From the NCBI GenBank assembly GCA_004802725.1, contig SGPM01000049.1:1-64000 (forward strand): DNA of 64,000 bases, read 5' to 3'. The position numbers and the translations under genes are program-made. This DNA comes from Antrodiella citrinella (Eukaryota > Basidiomycota > Agaricomycetes > Polyporales > Steccherinaceae). The notes under the pieces are model-generated. The model was not told where the DNA came from and made no database searches. It saw only the letters and a program-made list of their open reading frames with translations. Positions 48,865 to 63,400 of the stretch are shown here, piece by piece (positions within the stretch are counted from its first letter, which is position 1; the number at the start of each line of letters is the position of its first letter).

Positions 48865-51750
48865 ATGGGTGTCCCTGGTTTATGGGATGTGCGTACAATC
48901 TCCTTTCACGTTTCATCATCCCCCTAACCTTGTATTACACAGGTATTAAGACCAGCAGGTCAAGTGAGGTCGTTGACACATCTGTCTGTGGTCGACGGCT
49001 TTGAGAAGAACAAGAAAGGGCATAGGGGTTTCCGGCTGGGCATCGACGCGAGTATTTGGTTCTATCACGCGGCTTATGGTCGGGAAGGCGAGAATCCGGA
49101 GCTGAGGACAATGTTCTTTCGGTGCACGCGTTTAATGGGGATGTCTCTTCTACCCCTGTTCGTTTTCGATGGAGAGGAAAGGCCAAGCGAGAAACGAGGG
49201 AAGCGCATCTCGGGGAGGGATCACTGGATGGTCCAAGGCATGCAGAACATCATTCAGGCTTTTGGATTTGAGTGGCACATAGTAAGGTTTTTTTCTCTTC
49301 GTTGTACGCTGTCGTCTCAATGCTATACAAACCTAGGCTCCTGGAGAAGCCGAAGCAGAATTGGCTTACCTCAACCGCATCGGTGTCATCGACGGCATCT
49401 TGTCCGACGACGTGGACAACTTTCTATTTGGTGCTGAACTTGTGATTCGCAAGTAAGGCCTTGTATGTGGTCCCATGATTCATACACTGACGTTCTTCGT
49501 AGTCCGAGCGCAACACTGTCTGGCAACCGCGCACACACTTTGAAGAATTCTGCTGGAAAAATCGACGATCAACATGTTGCTATCTACTTTGCGCAGGACT
49601 TGCGCGATAGGGAGGACATCCAACTTACGCGGGGTGGCTTGATCCTCATTGGTATCCTACGTGGTGGTGACTATCATCAAGCCGGATTAACAGGCTGCGG
49701 TGTCACCATTGCCCACGGTCTTGCAAAGGCCGGTTTTGGGGACAGCCTGTATGAAGCTGCCCTTACAATGAACAGGGTGCGACTGGAGCATTTCCTCGTC
49801 GACTGGCGCGATAAAGTTCGCGAGGAACTCCGGACCAACTCCCGGGGACTCATTGGGAGGAAAAACCCGGCCCTGGCCAAGGCTATGCCGGAGGATTTCC
49901 CTGACGTCGACATAGTTATGTCCTACGTTTGTCCAATCACTTCTGAGACAAAAGGCAGGCTAGACGTCTCCCGCTTTGATTGGAAGAAGGAATGCGACAT
50001 TGGAAAGATCGCAGCTATCTGCGAGCTGTACTTCGAGTGGGGCGTGAAGGATACCATCATCAAGCGATTCAGGACTGTCCTATGGTCTTCTGCTGTGTTG
50101 CGTATTCTTCGAAGGTCTGCCCTACTCTCCGACCAAAGAGAGAACTCAGAGCGCAGCGCTTCTAGCACGCCCAAGAAGAAGAAGGCTCTGCCATTTTCAG
50201 GAACACCCTCGGCCATGATTACCAAGCATTTTTCTTCCCTTGGGTTATCATCCCCAGTCAAAGATCACGCCGACTCAGACGAGGAAGATGGTGAGACTCT
50301 AATTGTCACAATCCACTCGACACGAAACCATGCCGCTACCGATGGTATTCTCGAGTATCGTCTGGAAATTGCGCCCGCGCAATTGGTTCGTCTAGCCGAA
50401 AGCGGGATACGCGGTATTCGACCAGAGCTACTGAAGAACCCCGGTCAAGACGATGAGGATATGGAGGGAGAGGACGATGAGGGCAAGACTCCGGCGGATC
50501 CTTTGACGCACCTGAGAGTTTGGATGCCAGCGTGCATGGTAGAGATCGCAGAGCCTCGTCTGGTCGAGAAGTTCAAGGCGAAGGAACTGGCGAAACAAGA
50601 CAAGAAGCGAGGAACCGCGCGCAAAACCAAGGGCACGAAAGACTCTGCTGCCAGCGTCTCAAAGAGCCAACGTCCTGTTGCCCCTTATGATTATGAACAC
50701 GATCCAGCACCACGAAGTAGAGCGAAGAAGACAACAGATTGGAGCAGCGACGAGAGTAGCTGCAGTGACAGGGATGTGCTTCCTACTCTCCAACCTGAGC
50801 CTCAGACAAGAAAGAGGACCACGGCTAAGCCCCCTAGCGATACAGGTATTCTGCCTGATCTCCCGAAAGCTCGGAAGGCGACTGCGACCAAAACTCCGAA
50901 GGCTGCTTTTATCACAGCTGGTGGCTCCTTCACTCGCGACAAGCTTCCAGAACCAGAGGACATCCGAGCACCCGTCGAGCGTCCTGTCATTGACACATTT
51001 TTCAAAGCAAAGAGGGTGACTACGTCGACCGTACAGAAGACTTCGTCAAAGGCTTCCCAGGTTGCCTGTCTATTTGAAGGTGTTGCATATGCCGATGCAC
51101 CCAAGTCTTCGAGCCAGACCCAGAGCCACGTAGTACCATCTAGCCAAGCGTCATCGTCTTCCAGCTCTTCCCGAGCGCAAAGCATCCTATCCTTCCTCAA
51201 TGATACCCCTATGACCACGTTATCACAGAAGCCCATAGTGATCTCGAAGGCCCGGCAAGAAGCTCGCACACTGAGGCCTTTCCCAATGGCCTTGGACGGC
51301 CACGAGCCTCAACATTCTCGCAACCCAGCACCACAAACGCCACAAATGTCCACGCAGACACGCAGACGCTCCAAAGACAATTCATTCTCCGACGAGCATA
51401 TGGAAAAGATACACAAATCCCCACGGAAATCCCATTCTCGCGATTCCCCACGTTCCAACAATACCTCGCCCTCATCGGATACCAAACGAGACCGCGCAGT
51501 GTCTCCTTCACCTATGCGTGGCCATCCCATTGTCAAAACTCTTCCACGATTGTCTTCGCAGCCTTTGAGTCGTGGTCCGTCTTTCGACCAAAGCATCATC
51601 AGCATTTCGAGCGACTCGGATGAGGATGTCCCAGTCAACCCAACCCCGCCAAAACTACTACCCTTGACTGCAGCCCAGTTCCGGCAACCAAAGCAGGCTT
51701 TGCCTCGGAAACCACGAGCAATAATGGCGGAGGTGATTGACTTGACCTGA
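48865..51750 (+). CDS. Yen1/GEN1-type Holliday junction endonuclease
   Basis: Exons 48865-48888, 48943-49281, 49337-49452 and 49503-51750 encode 908 residues. The N-terminus MGVPGLWD-VLRPAG is that of Rad2/XPG-family nucleases. N and I nuclease blocks carry the acidic metal ligands: GFRLGIDASIWF, LPLFVFDGEERP, APGEAEAELAYLN, and ILSDDVDNFLFG. The helix-hairpin-helix part reads GILRGGDYHQAGLTGCG, with the chromodomain-like region after it (residues about 300-560). The rest is a disordered Ser/Lys tail with basic SPKK-like clusters and a final IDLT. These enzymes cut four-way junctions and 5' flaps during late recombination; yeast Yen1 is restrained by CDK phosphorylation and nuclear import, and several Ser-Pro sites in this tail would suit that. 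Stops 65 bp from the convergent TSC2 gene. Confidence 0.94.
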
Positions 51751-51815
51751 TCTGCTACATTTGTATACCTATTGTACACTACTTATTCTGTCGGCTACAT
51801 CAAGAACCCTATAAT

Positions 51816-54800
51816 CTAGTACGAAGTCGTGAAGTCCCTGTACGCTTCCTGTCCAACAATTCCATCCACCTGTTCCCCTCCTGATTTTGGCGTGACAACT
51901 TGCGCTCGGAACCGCTTGATAGCCTGCAAACGCGACCGCCAATTGGTGGTCATCTCTACCTTCACAGTGTCCTTCTGTGTGTGCTGGAACACGGAGACAA
52001 ACCAGTCCGAGAGCAAGCTCAGTTGTCGAACCAACAGCGGGAGCTGTTCCGCAGATATGAGCTTGAAGTCTCCGATCGGTGTGAACTCGGTCATCCCCGG
52101 GGCACGCTGGACGATGAGTTTGAAGTACTCGTTCTCGTGGACGTTGTTGGAAAACGCGGCTACAGCGCCGCGTGAATGAGGCTCGATGACAATGTTTACG
52201 AATTGGAATTGCGTGGACAGCGTTTCGAACTGATATGGTGAACCAGAATCGTTCCAGACGATACGGACGAAGTCATTACCGATATGACGCTTTTTGTTGG
52301 TAGAGTGCTCGTCATGGCCAGAGGGCATCAGTGTCGCGGTGTGATAGAGGATCTGACCTATGTCGTCCCACCACGCGTATGCATATTCTCCATCTTCGTC
52401 TGGATCCAACCCACCAGCATAGACATCCAATTGGCCGCGTAGATTGATCAGTCTTCCTAGTCCTTCCAGGAAGCGGGTGTAAGCCGGGGACCCGTGGGTA
52501 TTACGAAGAATTTCTTGCTCCGTAGACTGACCAGGTGCCACATACATGATGCCGACTTTGTGAGTATCAATAACGGGCATCCTGTCCAGTGTCCGGAAGA
52601 AGGCAGGAAGCTTGGCAGAATCGACGACAAACCGCTCCACAGCGCCCTGCTTGCTCTCTGGGTAGGAGGAAAGCTGCAAGGCGAAATAGCTAGGATCGAG
52701 AGAGACCTCTTTGCGACGCTGAGAGGGGGCAGTCCCAGACCAAACATAGCCTGTGATAGGGTCGGGTCTGTTTTGACGAGTCTCTGTCGATGACGCTTGA
52801 TCACTGGTCTGTTCCTAGCGTACGGGAATGGTGTTTATCATTACGATAGAGAAACTCACTTCACAACGCATTTAAATGTGCTTACCTGACCATCAACCTC
52901 GCTTTGATCAGCACTTCCAGCACTTCTATCCAAAATGGACCCAATGGACAAGGATAGAATGTCCGGATCCACGTCGCCAGGTGTGACCAATGGTAGATTC
53001 TCAGCTCGACACAGGAATTTGGTGAGACCGGATGCCCTGCGAGAGAGAACCTCTATCCATCCCCTCCGAGCCAGAGTCCGGATGGTAACCACAGAATTCC
53101 CGAATATCCACGTCTTCTGTGTTAGGGCGGACTCGGATCCTTGCACAGTTGCATTATCGTCCATGATGATTTCGCTGAGCATGGAGTTGGCTGGTCGGGG
53201 ATCTGCACTAGCATATGTATACCGTGCAAGCCAATCGAAGCAAACTTCTGCTGGCTCGTCCACCTCATCTTTGCCGTCATTGGCAAGGAGGAGCTGGCGT
53301 GTGATGTACTTGATATGATGGGGCCTGTCCGGCAGCTTCACAGCCAAGAACCAGAGGTAGACGATGTAGTAGGACATGATGCGGACATGCTGAGAAAGAG
53401 CCCAAGAAATACCGACTGCTCCGTCTGCCCGATTGTGGTGCTGTAGGTATTGCAAGGCCACACCGAAAACCATCTTGTAATCGGCGTCTGTGAAGTTGGC
53501 GTGCAGGATAGAGAGAGAACCGACGATGGAAAGAAAATCAATGATATGGACGGCCATCGCAGGATTTGACATGATTTGCGAGAGCTTCTCCAAGATTCGA
53601 GATAAATGCTTCGTCATAGATGGTTGTAGCTCGAAGGCGGATAGTGACAACCCGTGCAAGCAGGTCTTGATGGCTGACGGAGGGCCATTGAGACCTGCTA
53701 GAAGTGCTTCCACCAAGCGGTGTTGCAGCTGTGGCTCCTTGAAGCATTGCTTATAGCTGATAAGAACCGCGAGGATGTGGTAAGCGAGGCCCTGCGCATC
53801 TCGCGGGAGAACACCGTCCGGCCATCGCACAACTGTCGCACCAAAACGCCCTTCTGCTACGCTTGCACAGAGTGACGCAAGAAGATTAGCGACTACTAAC
53901 TTCGACTTTGGTCCGCAAAAGAGATGTTTGTTGGAGAGTTGAGTGGGTAGATGGCATAGAACGTAAGACAAGACCTCCCAATCCTTCTCCACCATGAGGA
54001 GATCCTTCATCTTCGCCAAGTAAGACGACAAGGGAAGCACTATCTTTTCCTCCGATGCGGTGGGGTCATAGGAACTCAGTCCCTCGCTCGGCGTGTCCGC
54101 CTCAGCAGTAACGGCAAAGGGAAGGGATTCAGGCCAGACCCACATCGCCTCGTACATGGCGGGCCGAGATGGGGTCGGCGAAGACACGCCAATCCGAGTT
54201 GAAGGAGCGCGAGATCGACTCCTACTGGCTTCGTGTTGGTGTTGCCTCCCTGGACCTCGCGACAGCCTTCGTCCATTGCGCTCTTGAGGAAAACGGGGCC
54301 GAGCCTGACGAACCTCGGGCTCATCTGAATTGGAGATATCAGAACCGCGAAGAGGAGTACATCTCGAAATCTGTGAGGCCAGACTCTGGATGTGACCGTT
54401 CTCGTCGTGGTTCGCCGACACGTAGTACAAGCGATGGTCCCTATCCACACGCAGTCGCATGAGAAACTGCAGAGCACATATTCTCGCCTTTGTAGAGGTA
54501 GAGGCGGAGCATACATTGACTAGGGCGTTGAATATCCTGACAGCGAGGGAGCGATGCGAGTCGCTCAGTGCCAGAGACGTAAATGTACACTGCGAAAAAA
54601 TGGAGATCAAGGAGATGACTGCTCCTACAGCTCGGTGTAGGGCAGGATCTTCATGGGGAGGGTTTATCGCGTCAGTTTTCACAGATTGGGAGTCTGCGGG
54701 TGGCTGCTGCGACTGCGATCGGGAAGAGTTTCCAGATGTAAAAGACGACAGGATGGACATAACAGAGGGCATCGAATTCTCCATTTCCTTGGCGGCCGAT

Positions 54801-57087
54801 TCCTTCGACGGACTCATGGCGACGGGAGAGGAAACTCCGGTAGTTGGCATGGGTGTTGCTGGCGACGAATCATCGACACTAGGACTGGGTGTATCGTCCG
54901 CAGGAGCACTAAGTGACGTCTCGATCAGGAATTCCACTATCTCGTCAGGATTCGCTTTCCCATCCGTTGAGTAAGATCCCGTGTCTTCAGCAGTCCGTAG
55001 AACAACTTCATCGGCTAGTATACGCCATACCAGGTCGCTCGGCCATTGGTCTGGGTGTGTACCGAGATAGTGTTGGACGATATCGTATACAACGAAGCCC
55101 ATGGGTTGTCGGTACATTGGGATATCTTTGACGAAATCCCAAACCGATTGGACTATCTCCATGCAAGCATGTCGAGACAAAGGCCGCCGGAAACTATAAA
55201 TCTCGGGATTAGAGAGTAGCTTGGTCCAATACAACAGCCATCCTGGGGATGTAGGTGACAGGCTTTGTCGTTCTTGCATGATCATGAGTAGTTGTGCGAT
55301 ATCGGAATCGGCTACATGAGCCGCGATGGAGATTGTGATGGTAGCTAAGGCATCGTAAAGAGGTGTTGCCAATAGATGGGGGGATAGCAGTGCGGTTAAA
55401 GTACTGAGGAACGGAGACGATGCATGACCTTGGGTCAAATCAAGATGTATGGGCACCCCGTTGACGGTCCTAAACACTTATCAGGAGGAGGTTATAGCGA
55501 CAGAGGGCATGCTTACCGGCGAGAATTGATATATGCAACAAGCTCCGTCAATATATCTTTCACTGCCTCAACATCGTCTTCATCTGGATCTTCACCATCG
55601 GAAGCCTCCTCGATAGCATTGGTCATATCCATGACTACGCCAGCCATCTCGTTTAAGATGACCTCCAATGTATTGGTGTACGGACCAACCCTGTCATCGG
55701 TGATTGACATCCACGTCTTGCAAGCATTGCAGAGCGCGATACGAAATCGAGGTAAGCCCCAGACCGCAACGTCGTCCTTTGACCACGCTCTTTCCATGAG
55801 ATCGTGTTGCAAATCTATACCAACTGGCGCACCGGATGCTGTGTAGGCAGCCGAGCTGGTCCTATTGATGTACGAGCGTGCGAGACGCGTAATGAGGGTA
55901 CGTCGAATGGATGCACGTAGTGTCCTTAGCGCGCCAAGAGCTGTCTGTATGGACTTCGGGAGATCTGAAGCTAGTGGAAATAGGTGGCGTTTGAGGATGA
56001 TTGCACAAGATGCAGCGTAGGAACCGGTGACAAGAGTGTCAAGTATATCGGTAATGCGCTTCTCCAAGGGGTGCTGAGAAGGGGCCATGGCGTTGAGCGC
56101 AAGTCGAGGCAATGGGGTGTTGTACCATGACAGAGCACGGAATAGGGATGATACGATGACCGACAGATGATCAGGCGCGATTGCGTTCAACCGTATATGG
56201 AGGTAGTTCAAGAACAGCTCGATGGCAAGGTCGACAGGATGTTTGATTATCGAGGGAATAGAGCTAGTGGATGGGCTACGCCTGTCTTTGGGCGGAAGTC
56301 GCGTAGGTGACTGGGGCGGATGTGGCAATGGCAGTGACCATTCAGACGTTTGACTCTCAGATGTTGCTGATAAAGATACGTCCACCAAGCCCCCGTACAA
56401 CGATAGTACACCTGCAACATCTTCAGTAGATAAGCGAGCGACAAAATCCTGCTTGCCAAGGAGCGCAAGATGAAAGCCAGCCATGACCTCGATGCTGCGT
56501 TGTCGCTCGGCCCGATCTTCACTGGTAGACTGGTAGAGAATCCCAGAGAATGCTCCCTCAATCCACTTTCGAAGCACTCGTATGAGGGCCTTTTCCAGCC
56601 CTACAGTTTCCTTCCCGGAACGAGTGAACGCTAACATGGCACGAAACCTTGATTCCCATACTTCATCCGTCCAAGGATCTGCGAGATTGAGCACAAGAGA
56701 TAGGCATGATAACCTGTCCGCAGTGGTTGTTTCTACCGAATCTCCGTTGCTCCAGTACGCGGCGAGGATATCGAAGCCGGCCACTTGTAGAGCTGAGGGT
56801 GTGTCTGGAGCACATAAGACCATCACAACAGGAAGAAGAGCAGCTAAGCGGGGTCTTGGTGAGCTGTCGGTGAGGGCCACCGCCAATGATTTGGCATGGT
56901 TCAAAGACGGAACGGCTGGAGGGGATAATGCTTCAAGCAATGCTTCTGGCGATAGGGCGACTGGTTCTACAGATGTGGGTAACGGAGCATCTGCTCTACC
57001 TCTGCGCCAACTTGAGATGAAGGGCGCAAAACTCGTATTTGCGCGAGGTCTGCTCGGGCGATGGGGGTCATCGTTTAGACGAGACAT
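51816..57087 (-). CDS. tsc2: tuberin homologue (TSC2), Rheb GTPase-activating protein
   Basis: Three exons (55517-57087, 52886-55469, 51816-52814) give 1717 residues. The first ~1350 residues are alpha-helical, HEAT-like, matching the tuberin N-terminal and central domains; the C-terminal ~280 residues are a Rap/Ran-GAP domain. Diagnostic segments are VGIMYVAPGQ, YTRFLEGLGRLI, and HIGNDFVRIVWNDSG near residue 1560, where the Asn is the catalytic Asn thumb. LSTQFQFVNIVIEPH and EYFKLIVQR complete the fold. Tuberin with hamartin (TSC1) stimulates GTP hydrolysis by Rheb and so restrains TORC1 in response to nutrients. The short start segment is Arg/Ser-rich. A Ser/Pro-rich stretch around residues 700-780 with RSQSQQPP may carry phosphorylation sites. 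Few introns compared with its neighbours. Length is close to animal and fission-yeast tuberins. The start ATG at 57087 is the first in the frame after the divergent promoter. Confidence 0.93.
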
Positions 57088-57489
57088 GTGTTCTTGTAGG
57101 TATTTAGCAGGGGTATTCTTCGGTCAAATTCACTGGGGTCTACTTACCATCTGGATTCTTTGAAAGAGCCGCCAACTACTCTCCACGCTCGGTTAAATCA
57201 GATCAGTGTTGGATAGAGGCGGAAATGTTTCAAGGATATTGGCAATATCCTATGAACGAATCCAAGGAATGGTAGAGAGACACTCGGCCAAAAAAGAGCG
57301 CTGGGAAGGCTTTATTGAATAGACGCCCATAACGAGATCACGTTTGACTCTGTCTGACTGCCCTCGGGTATACACTCTCCTACATCTACAGGTCTTTCCA
57401 GGCTCGCAGGCTCGCAAATCTCTCATCTGAAGAATCACCATTCTTCATAAATCAGCCCAAGTGGCTTCATTGCTTTTGCTGGGGTCATC
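57088..57489. promoter_or_regulatory. bidirectional promoter of TSC2 and HEATR5-like genes
   Basis: 402 bp between two divergent ATGs, too short for much more than two core promoters, so transcription is likely to be coupled. No clear TATA in either direction. I see no well-defined factor site beyond AT-rich words around 57230-57260. Confidence 0.5.
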
Positions 57490-60400
57490 ATGGCTGCGGA
57501 ATCCGACTCGATTGAGGTCACTATAGATGATGTGCGTGCTTTCGAGATACATTGGCTTGCTTCTGTTGATAGTCTGTACAGACCAAGCTCGAGGGAGAGA
57601 ATGGGGAGATTTACGTGTTCCAATGGCTTACTCGCAATCATGGAGTGCTCCAGCAGGTATCCTCGGTGCGTGTCCTTTACTACACGCCCTTTGTACATCA
57701 CTAAAACGTAGCGTACAGGAGAATCTCAAAGCGGCGCAAGAGGACCTTACCACTACTCTCATTACTCTGATCACGTCTCCGGCTCCTTATCCCCTTCCCG
57801 GACGGCCAATTCGAAGCGTTGTAGCGCAGTGCCTGCTAGCCCTATATGCCCGAGGCGAAACGAAGACATTGTATGACACCGTTCAGACATTCATCAAAGT
57901 TGCTGCGGATCAGAAATCTACCGTCCTTGCAGACGTACACAGGATGTATGTCCACTCAGCCTTCATTTGAAGACCACATCGTCTCACATGCAACCAACAG
58001 CGCTGCCATATATTGTTCCGGGGAGCTAATGAGAGTTTATGGTGCCCAGGTGCGTCCAGATCGTTTCAGCTATATTACTGTTTCTAACATAGTCTGCGCA
58101 ACAGGTCATGTCCTTGGTATCCGAAGTCGCAGCTTTGTCTCTGAAGCTGAACAAATCGGCTAATGTACGACTACTTCATGACATCATCATCCGGGCTTCT
58201 GCTGATAGCTTAACTTCATAGCCAATTCTACTTAGATACCATGCGTTGACGGCATTGGGCAACACAGCTCACTCTGCGAAACGTGCTATGACGGACACTC
58301 TCACCAAGGATGTGATCAAGCAAATGAGACAGGCAGTGGGAGACAAGGCTCTTCCTGTCGTCCGCGCTGCCACTCAGGTAAACTAATCCCGGAGGCCATT
58401 TTCTACAATGCTCACTCCTGCCATACAGGTCTTAATACTCATGCATCCTGCTGGTGACACTAGTAGAACTGCAGCAGAAATCGAGTCACTAGTGTCTTTG
58501 TGCATCAAGCATCTGGAGACCGCAGACTATCCGACCCGATTATCTTTGGCCAAACTCGCTGGTCACATCCTTGCATCATCACAGGTCGAACGATCTGTCC
58601 TTACTGCAGAATCGAAGAAGAACAAGAAGACCGACGACAAGGAGGACGAGGATGCGATAGCTACGACAGTCCATGCGGCAGAAGACCTCAAGCCCATTAT
58701 GACGCCGACTGAGATGCTCTCGCAGCTGTCATCTCACTTCAACAAAGTTCAAACGACGCAAAAGACTCGTATAGGGATATTCTCCCTTTATCTCTCAGTT
58801 CTCACTGCGTTGGGGCCAGCTTTCGTTGAACGTAACTATGGACTGATAGTCGAGCATTTCATGTTGGAGATCATCGCCAACCCCCGTAACAGCTCATCGC
58901 GTCACGAAGTGCTCATCGTTCGTACCTTAGTCGGTACCGTACTTCGCGAACTGGTCGGAATACGAATGCTCGGAGAGCAAGCCCAGATTTTCGCCATTCA
59001 GGAACTGTCTAGTGCGTACCTCAAGCGGTGGCCCGCCATGCTTCCTGGTCAAAGCGCACCCTCTGCTTTGATGTTGGTCATCGCTCTGAGAGAAGTCGCT
59101 GGCCTACTACAACAGCTAGGAAATGCACCACCCCTTGTTCAGGTAAGCACACTAGACCTCTCCATTTCCGTATCCTATTTTCACATTGTACCTAAAGGAG
59201 GCATTGCTTGATCCGCTCCTGACGCTTCTCACACATCCAAATCACACTGTGCGCGTTCATGCATCCTGGGCTCTAAGATGCTTTTGTTACTCTACCCCGC
59301 TCAGACTGCCTAAAGCTTTATTGAACTTAGTCGAGTCCCTGCAACACGATACTACTCAGCTAGTCAATCCTGCGGCCCCTTCCGACATCCATCTTCGAGC
59401 ACTGGGTCATGCTTATGGGCTCACAAGCTTGCTCGCCCTCATCCCTCATCGGCCGTTGTATGTTTCGTATGACATGACCGCAAACGTGTTCTATACGTCG
59501 GTACAGTTGCTGAAACGTGCTGGCGACCACGACGTTCATGTTGCCAAGGTCGAAGTGGAGATTGCATGGACGACCATCGCTGCTCTCATGACGTTGGGTC
59601 CCAATTTCGTCAAAGCACATCTTCCTCAGCTACTCGTACTCTGGCGCAACGCTCTCCCCAAACCTACCACGAAGGACTCGGCGGTAGGCAGATCTCCAGC
59701 AGAGTGGCAGTTCCTGCTTCACGTTCGGGAGAGTGCTCTGCGTGCCGTCTATCACTTCTTACGATCCAATGCCTCACTTGTGACTACGGATATCTCAAGA
59801 CGAATTGCATCGCTGTTGAGCAACGCGCTCCAGCTTACCAACCTCTTCCTGTCCCAGCGAGTGGAGGAAAGCACAGAGAACGGGCCTACTGTCAAAGCTC
59901 ATGGACTCACCCTCAACGGCACTGAATGTCTCTTGCGTTGCCGCATCTTCCAGTGCTTTTCGCACCTGGATCCTTCGTCAGTGACAGAGGTCACTCAAAC
60001 GGCACTCCTGCAATCTACGATTGCGTTATTCGCAAGTGCCGACGGGTACACCGGTTCTTCCGTACAGGCTGCAATAGCTTCGTCTTCCGGGACCTTCACC
60101 AACATCTGGCAGAGCGTTGACGGATACGCGTATGGAGTGACGGACTTGAAGGTGGATGAAGAGACGTTAGGAAACGCGGCGCAAGATTGGTTGAATCGTG
60201 ATTCCAACGAAGCTGTAGTGGACGAGCTTGTAAGTGCATCCTTGCAGTAGTGCTCGTATGGATCTGACACAGTATCTCTCAGCTACGACAACCCATCATT
60301 CGCTCCATCGAGCACGATCCATCCCTCCTGTGCGAGATCGATTTGGAGAGTCCTGGATACCTGCGATCCGAAGCACCAAGTGCAACCACAGCCGCTGTCA

Positions 60401-63400
60401 ATGCCGCTATTGACTTGTTTGCGTGTCTTCTACCTGTCCAGGATTCGACATCTATGATACGTACGGTCACGAAATTGTTGGAAGCTACCGACTCCGGCAA
60501 ATTGGAACGTAACCCGGGTCGAAAGGCAGCAGCACTGATGAATACGACGATAGCCCTGGCATTGGCCTTCCGATTTGCGCAGTCGCATGGACGACAAAGT
60601 GCAGATGCATTCGGAAACGCTCAGATTTCTTCTACTCTCGCATCCTTCTTGAAGGTGTGTACGAATTTGCTGCGCATGTATCAGTTGTTGACGATACTGG
60701 ACTAGGGCGTGCTTGTAGATGGTGATATTCATCTTCGTCGAGCAGCTAGTGAAGCTATCGGTCGCTTGGCAAGTCTGGCCGGGACTAACTTCCTCACGGC
60801 TCAGATTAAGATGCTGGTTAACGAAGTTGTGGCAAATCGCGATCCACATGGTCGGGCTGGATGTGCACTAGCGTTCGGTGCCATTTACGGATACGTTGGC
60901 AGTCTGGCAGCAGGCCCCCTTCTCAAGACGACAGTACATGTTCTCATGTCCTTGGTCAATGATCCCCACCCTGTGGTCCATTATTGGGCTCTCAAGTCTT
61001 TGGGCCGTGTCATCGACGCCGCGAGTCTTGCTTACGCTTCCTACGTGCCGAGTACATTGGGCCTTCTGTTCAAAGTTTATATGATGGAGACGCATGAACC
61101 TGAAGGAGGGTCGCTCAACTACGTGAATATGAGCGGTGATCTGCCAGCATACCAAGCTATCTGCCAGACTATCGACGCCGTTGTCACTGTGGTCGGGCCT
61201 GACATCCATGAATCTGCACGCACACGCACGCTCATCCTAGACCTCATTACCCAATTCCTCAACGACGACGACGATGGCGGAGTATGCATCGAAGCCATCA
61301 AGTGTATCCAGCACGCTCTCATGTTCGCTCCCGACCAAGTCGAGATCCCGAAGCTCATCACCCGATTCCGTGGGTATCTCTCGTCTTCTCGCAGACCACT
61401 CAAAGTTGCTTCAATCAACGGTCTATACCAGCTCGTTCAAAAGGATGCGCTATTGATGTCAAGACTTGGCGGTGATCAACTGGTCGAACAGCTATTCGGG
61501 ATGCTCGACTACGACTCTTCAGTCGAGGGGGTCAGAAGTGTCATCATGACTTGGCTGCAACACACCGTAGTTCATAATCCTTCAGCTTGGATTGACCTGT
61601 GTCAAAGGATCATGTCGCGGACGACGGCTTCGCAACAAATCAGCGACGCTAACGCGAAGGGCAAAGAGTTGTTAGACGACGAAGGTCAATCTTTCAGCGT
61701 CGCAGACGGTGACGCCTCCGAGAACGGACGGCCTGTAGCCAGGTGGCGAACACAGTTGTTTGCTTTGCAGTGCCTGCACACTATCTGCGCGATTGTTGCT
61801 CAGTCAGGAAGAAGAGAACATGTGGATCTACTTTTTGCCCGCGAACACGGTTTCCCGCTCTCATCCTTACTGATCTCACGAGTCGCCGACTTAATCAAGA
61901 TCGCGTTCACCGCTTCTGCTGCTCAAGTAATGGAGATCCGACTCGAGGGCTTGACTGTCTTAAAAGACGTGATTAACGTGAGTCCACATGTCCCTCTACT
62001 CGGATTTCACTTATATGCGTGCAGGTCTTTGCGGCAACCCCTGATCCAGAGTACGAGAACGCCTCATTGCTGGAGCAATATCAAGCACCTATTGCAGCAG
62101 CCCTGACACCCGCATTTTCCGCCGATTCTACGCCCGAGATATTGGCCTCTGCGATTGAAGCCTCCGCTGTCTTTGTCGGATCTGGTGTGGTAAAAGATTC
62201 TAGCCGGATGGGCCGCATTCTCAAGCTACTTGTTTCTGCTCTAGAGCAATGCCAAGGTGTGTTGTAAGTGTTTACATCGTTCGTTCTGAAACTCATTTGT
62301 GGGTCAGACACAGGAATGTTACGCTTGGGTGAAGCGGCAGAACTTAGCCCAAATGCATCAGTCATGCTCCGTGTAGCGACTTTGGCCGCATGGGCAAAGC
62401 TGAAGGTGGCCAGTAGTAACAGGACGTTCTTGACCGATGTCGTCAATCCCCATATACAGAATCTTTCACCTCTTTGGGTGACTGCGCTCCGTGATTATGC
62501 TAGCGCTAAGGCCGATTCTGAAGCAACGGACGAGACTTCGGGATCAGGGGGCAGTCTCGACATATCTTATTCAACTCTCGGCAGAGAAGTCTTGTTACCC
62601 GTAGGTCTTCCTCTTAAATCTTATCGACTCCTATGTTCACGTGTTATCTCATCAAAGTACTATGCGGACTCATCTCCCAGTATCCTTAACGCCGTCACCG
62701 TTGCAATGGAAGAGAACAATGCATGGATACAGGCAGCGCTGAACGGCAAGCAGTCTCTGGAAACCGCAAAACTCGATGGCTCTCGTCAACCGGCAGCGTT
62801 TTTCCACGTGCTCTTTGGTTTGGTGTATGAGACATTAGTCAGTTCGAAGCCTGATTCGCGCGCTCCCACCAACGGAGGCACTATCGTAGCACTACGTGCA
62901 TTGAAATGTCTTGTTCATCCGATGTTCGCGGGGGATGTTTTCGCGGACCCGATCCTTTTTGAGGAGCTTGTCCATCTCTTGTATCGTCTAGCTCTAACGG
63001 AACCTCCTGCAGCCCAAATCCATCTGCTCGAAGCTATCATAAGCTTATCACGGTCTCTACAATCCGTCAAGTACGTCCTTTCGATGTATGTCGTCAAATC
63101 CTGACTCACCGACATGACAGGGTCAACGATGCTTCGGCGGCGGATGCATATCCAGCGTCTACTATTCATTGTCTCAAGATCATTGCCTACATTCTCAAGA
63201 GATCGCTACCAGGCAATCAGGACCACACACAATGTGAGTCTCGCGTCGTGAAAATCAAGCTATCTCTACTCACCGAAGCTCATCAGATGCGGGGTCTGCC
63301 TACACAGAACGAGTCAAACTGGTCAACACCGGGTTTAACGCGTTCCATGAGGTCATGAAGTCTCGCAATACTGCTCAACAATTGCAATTTCGAATCTTAG

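Noticed and set aside
57540..57720. Unspliced reading of the start of the HEATR5-like gene
   Set aside because: The long frame loses the EIYVFQWLT signature, which appears in phase only when the two short introns are removed.
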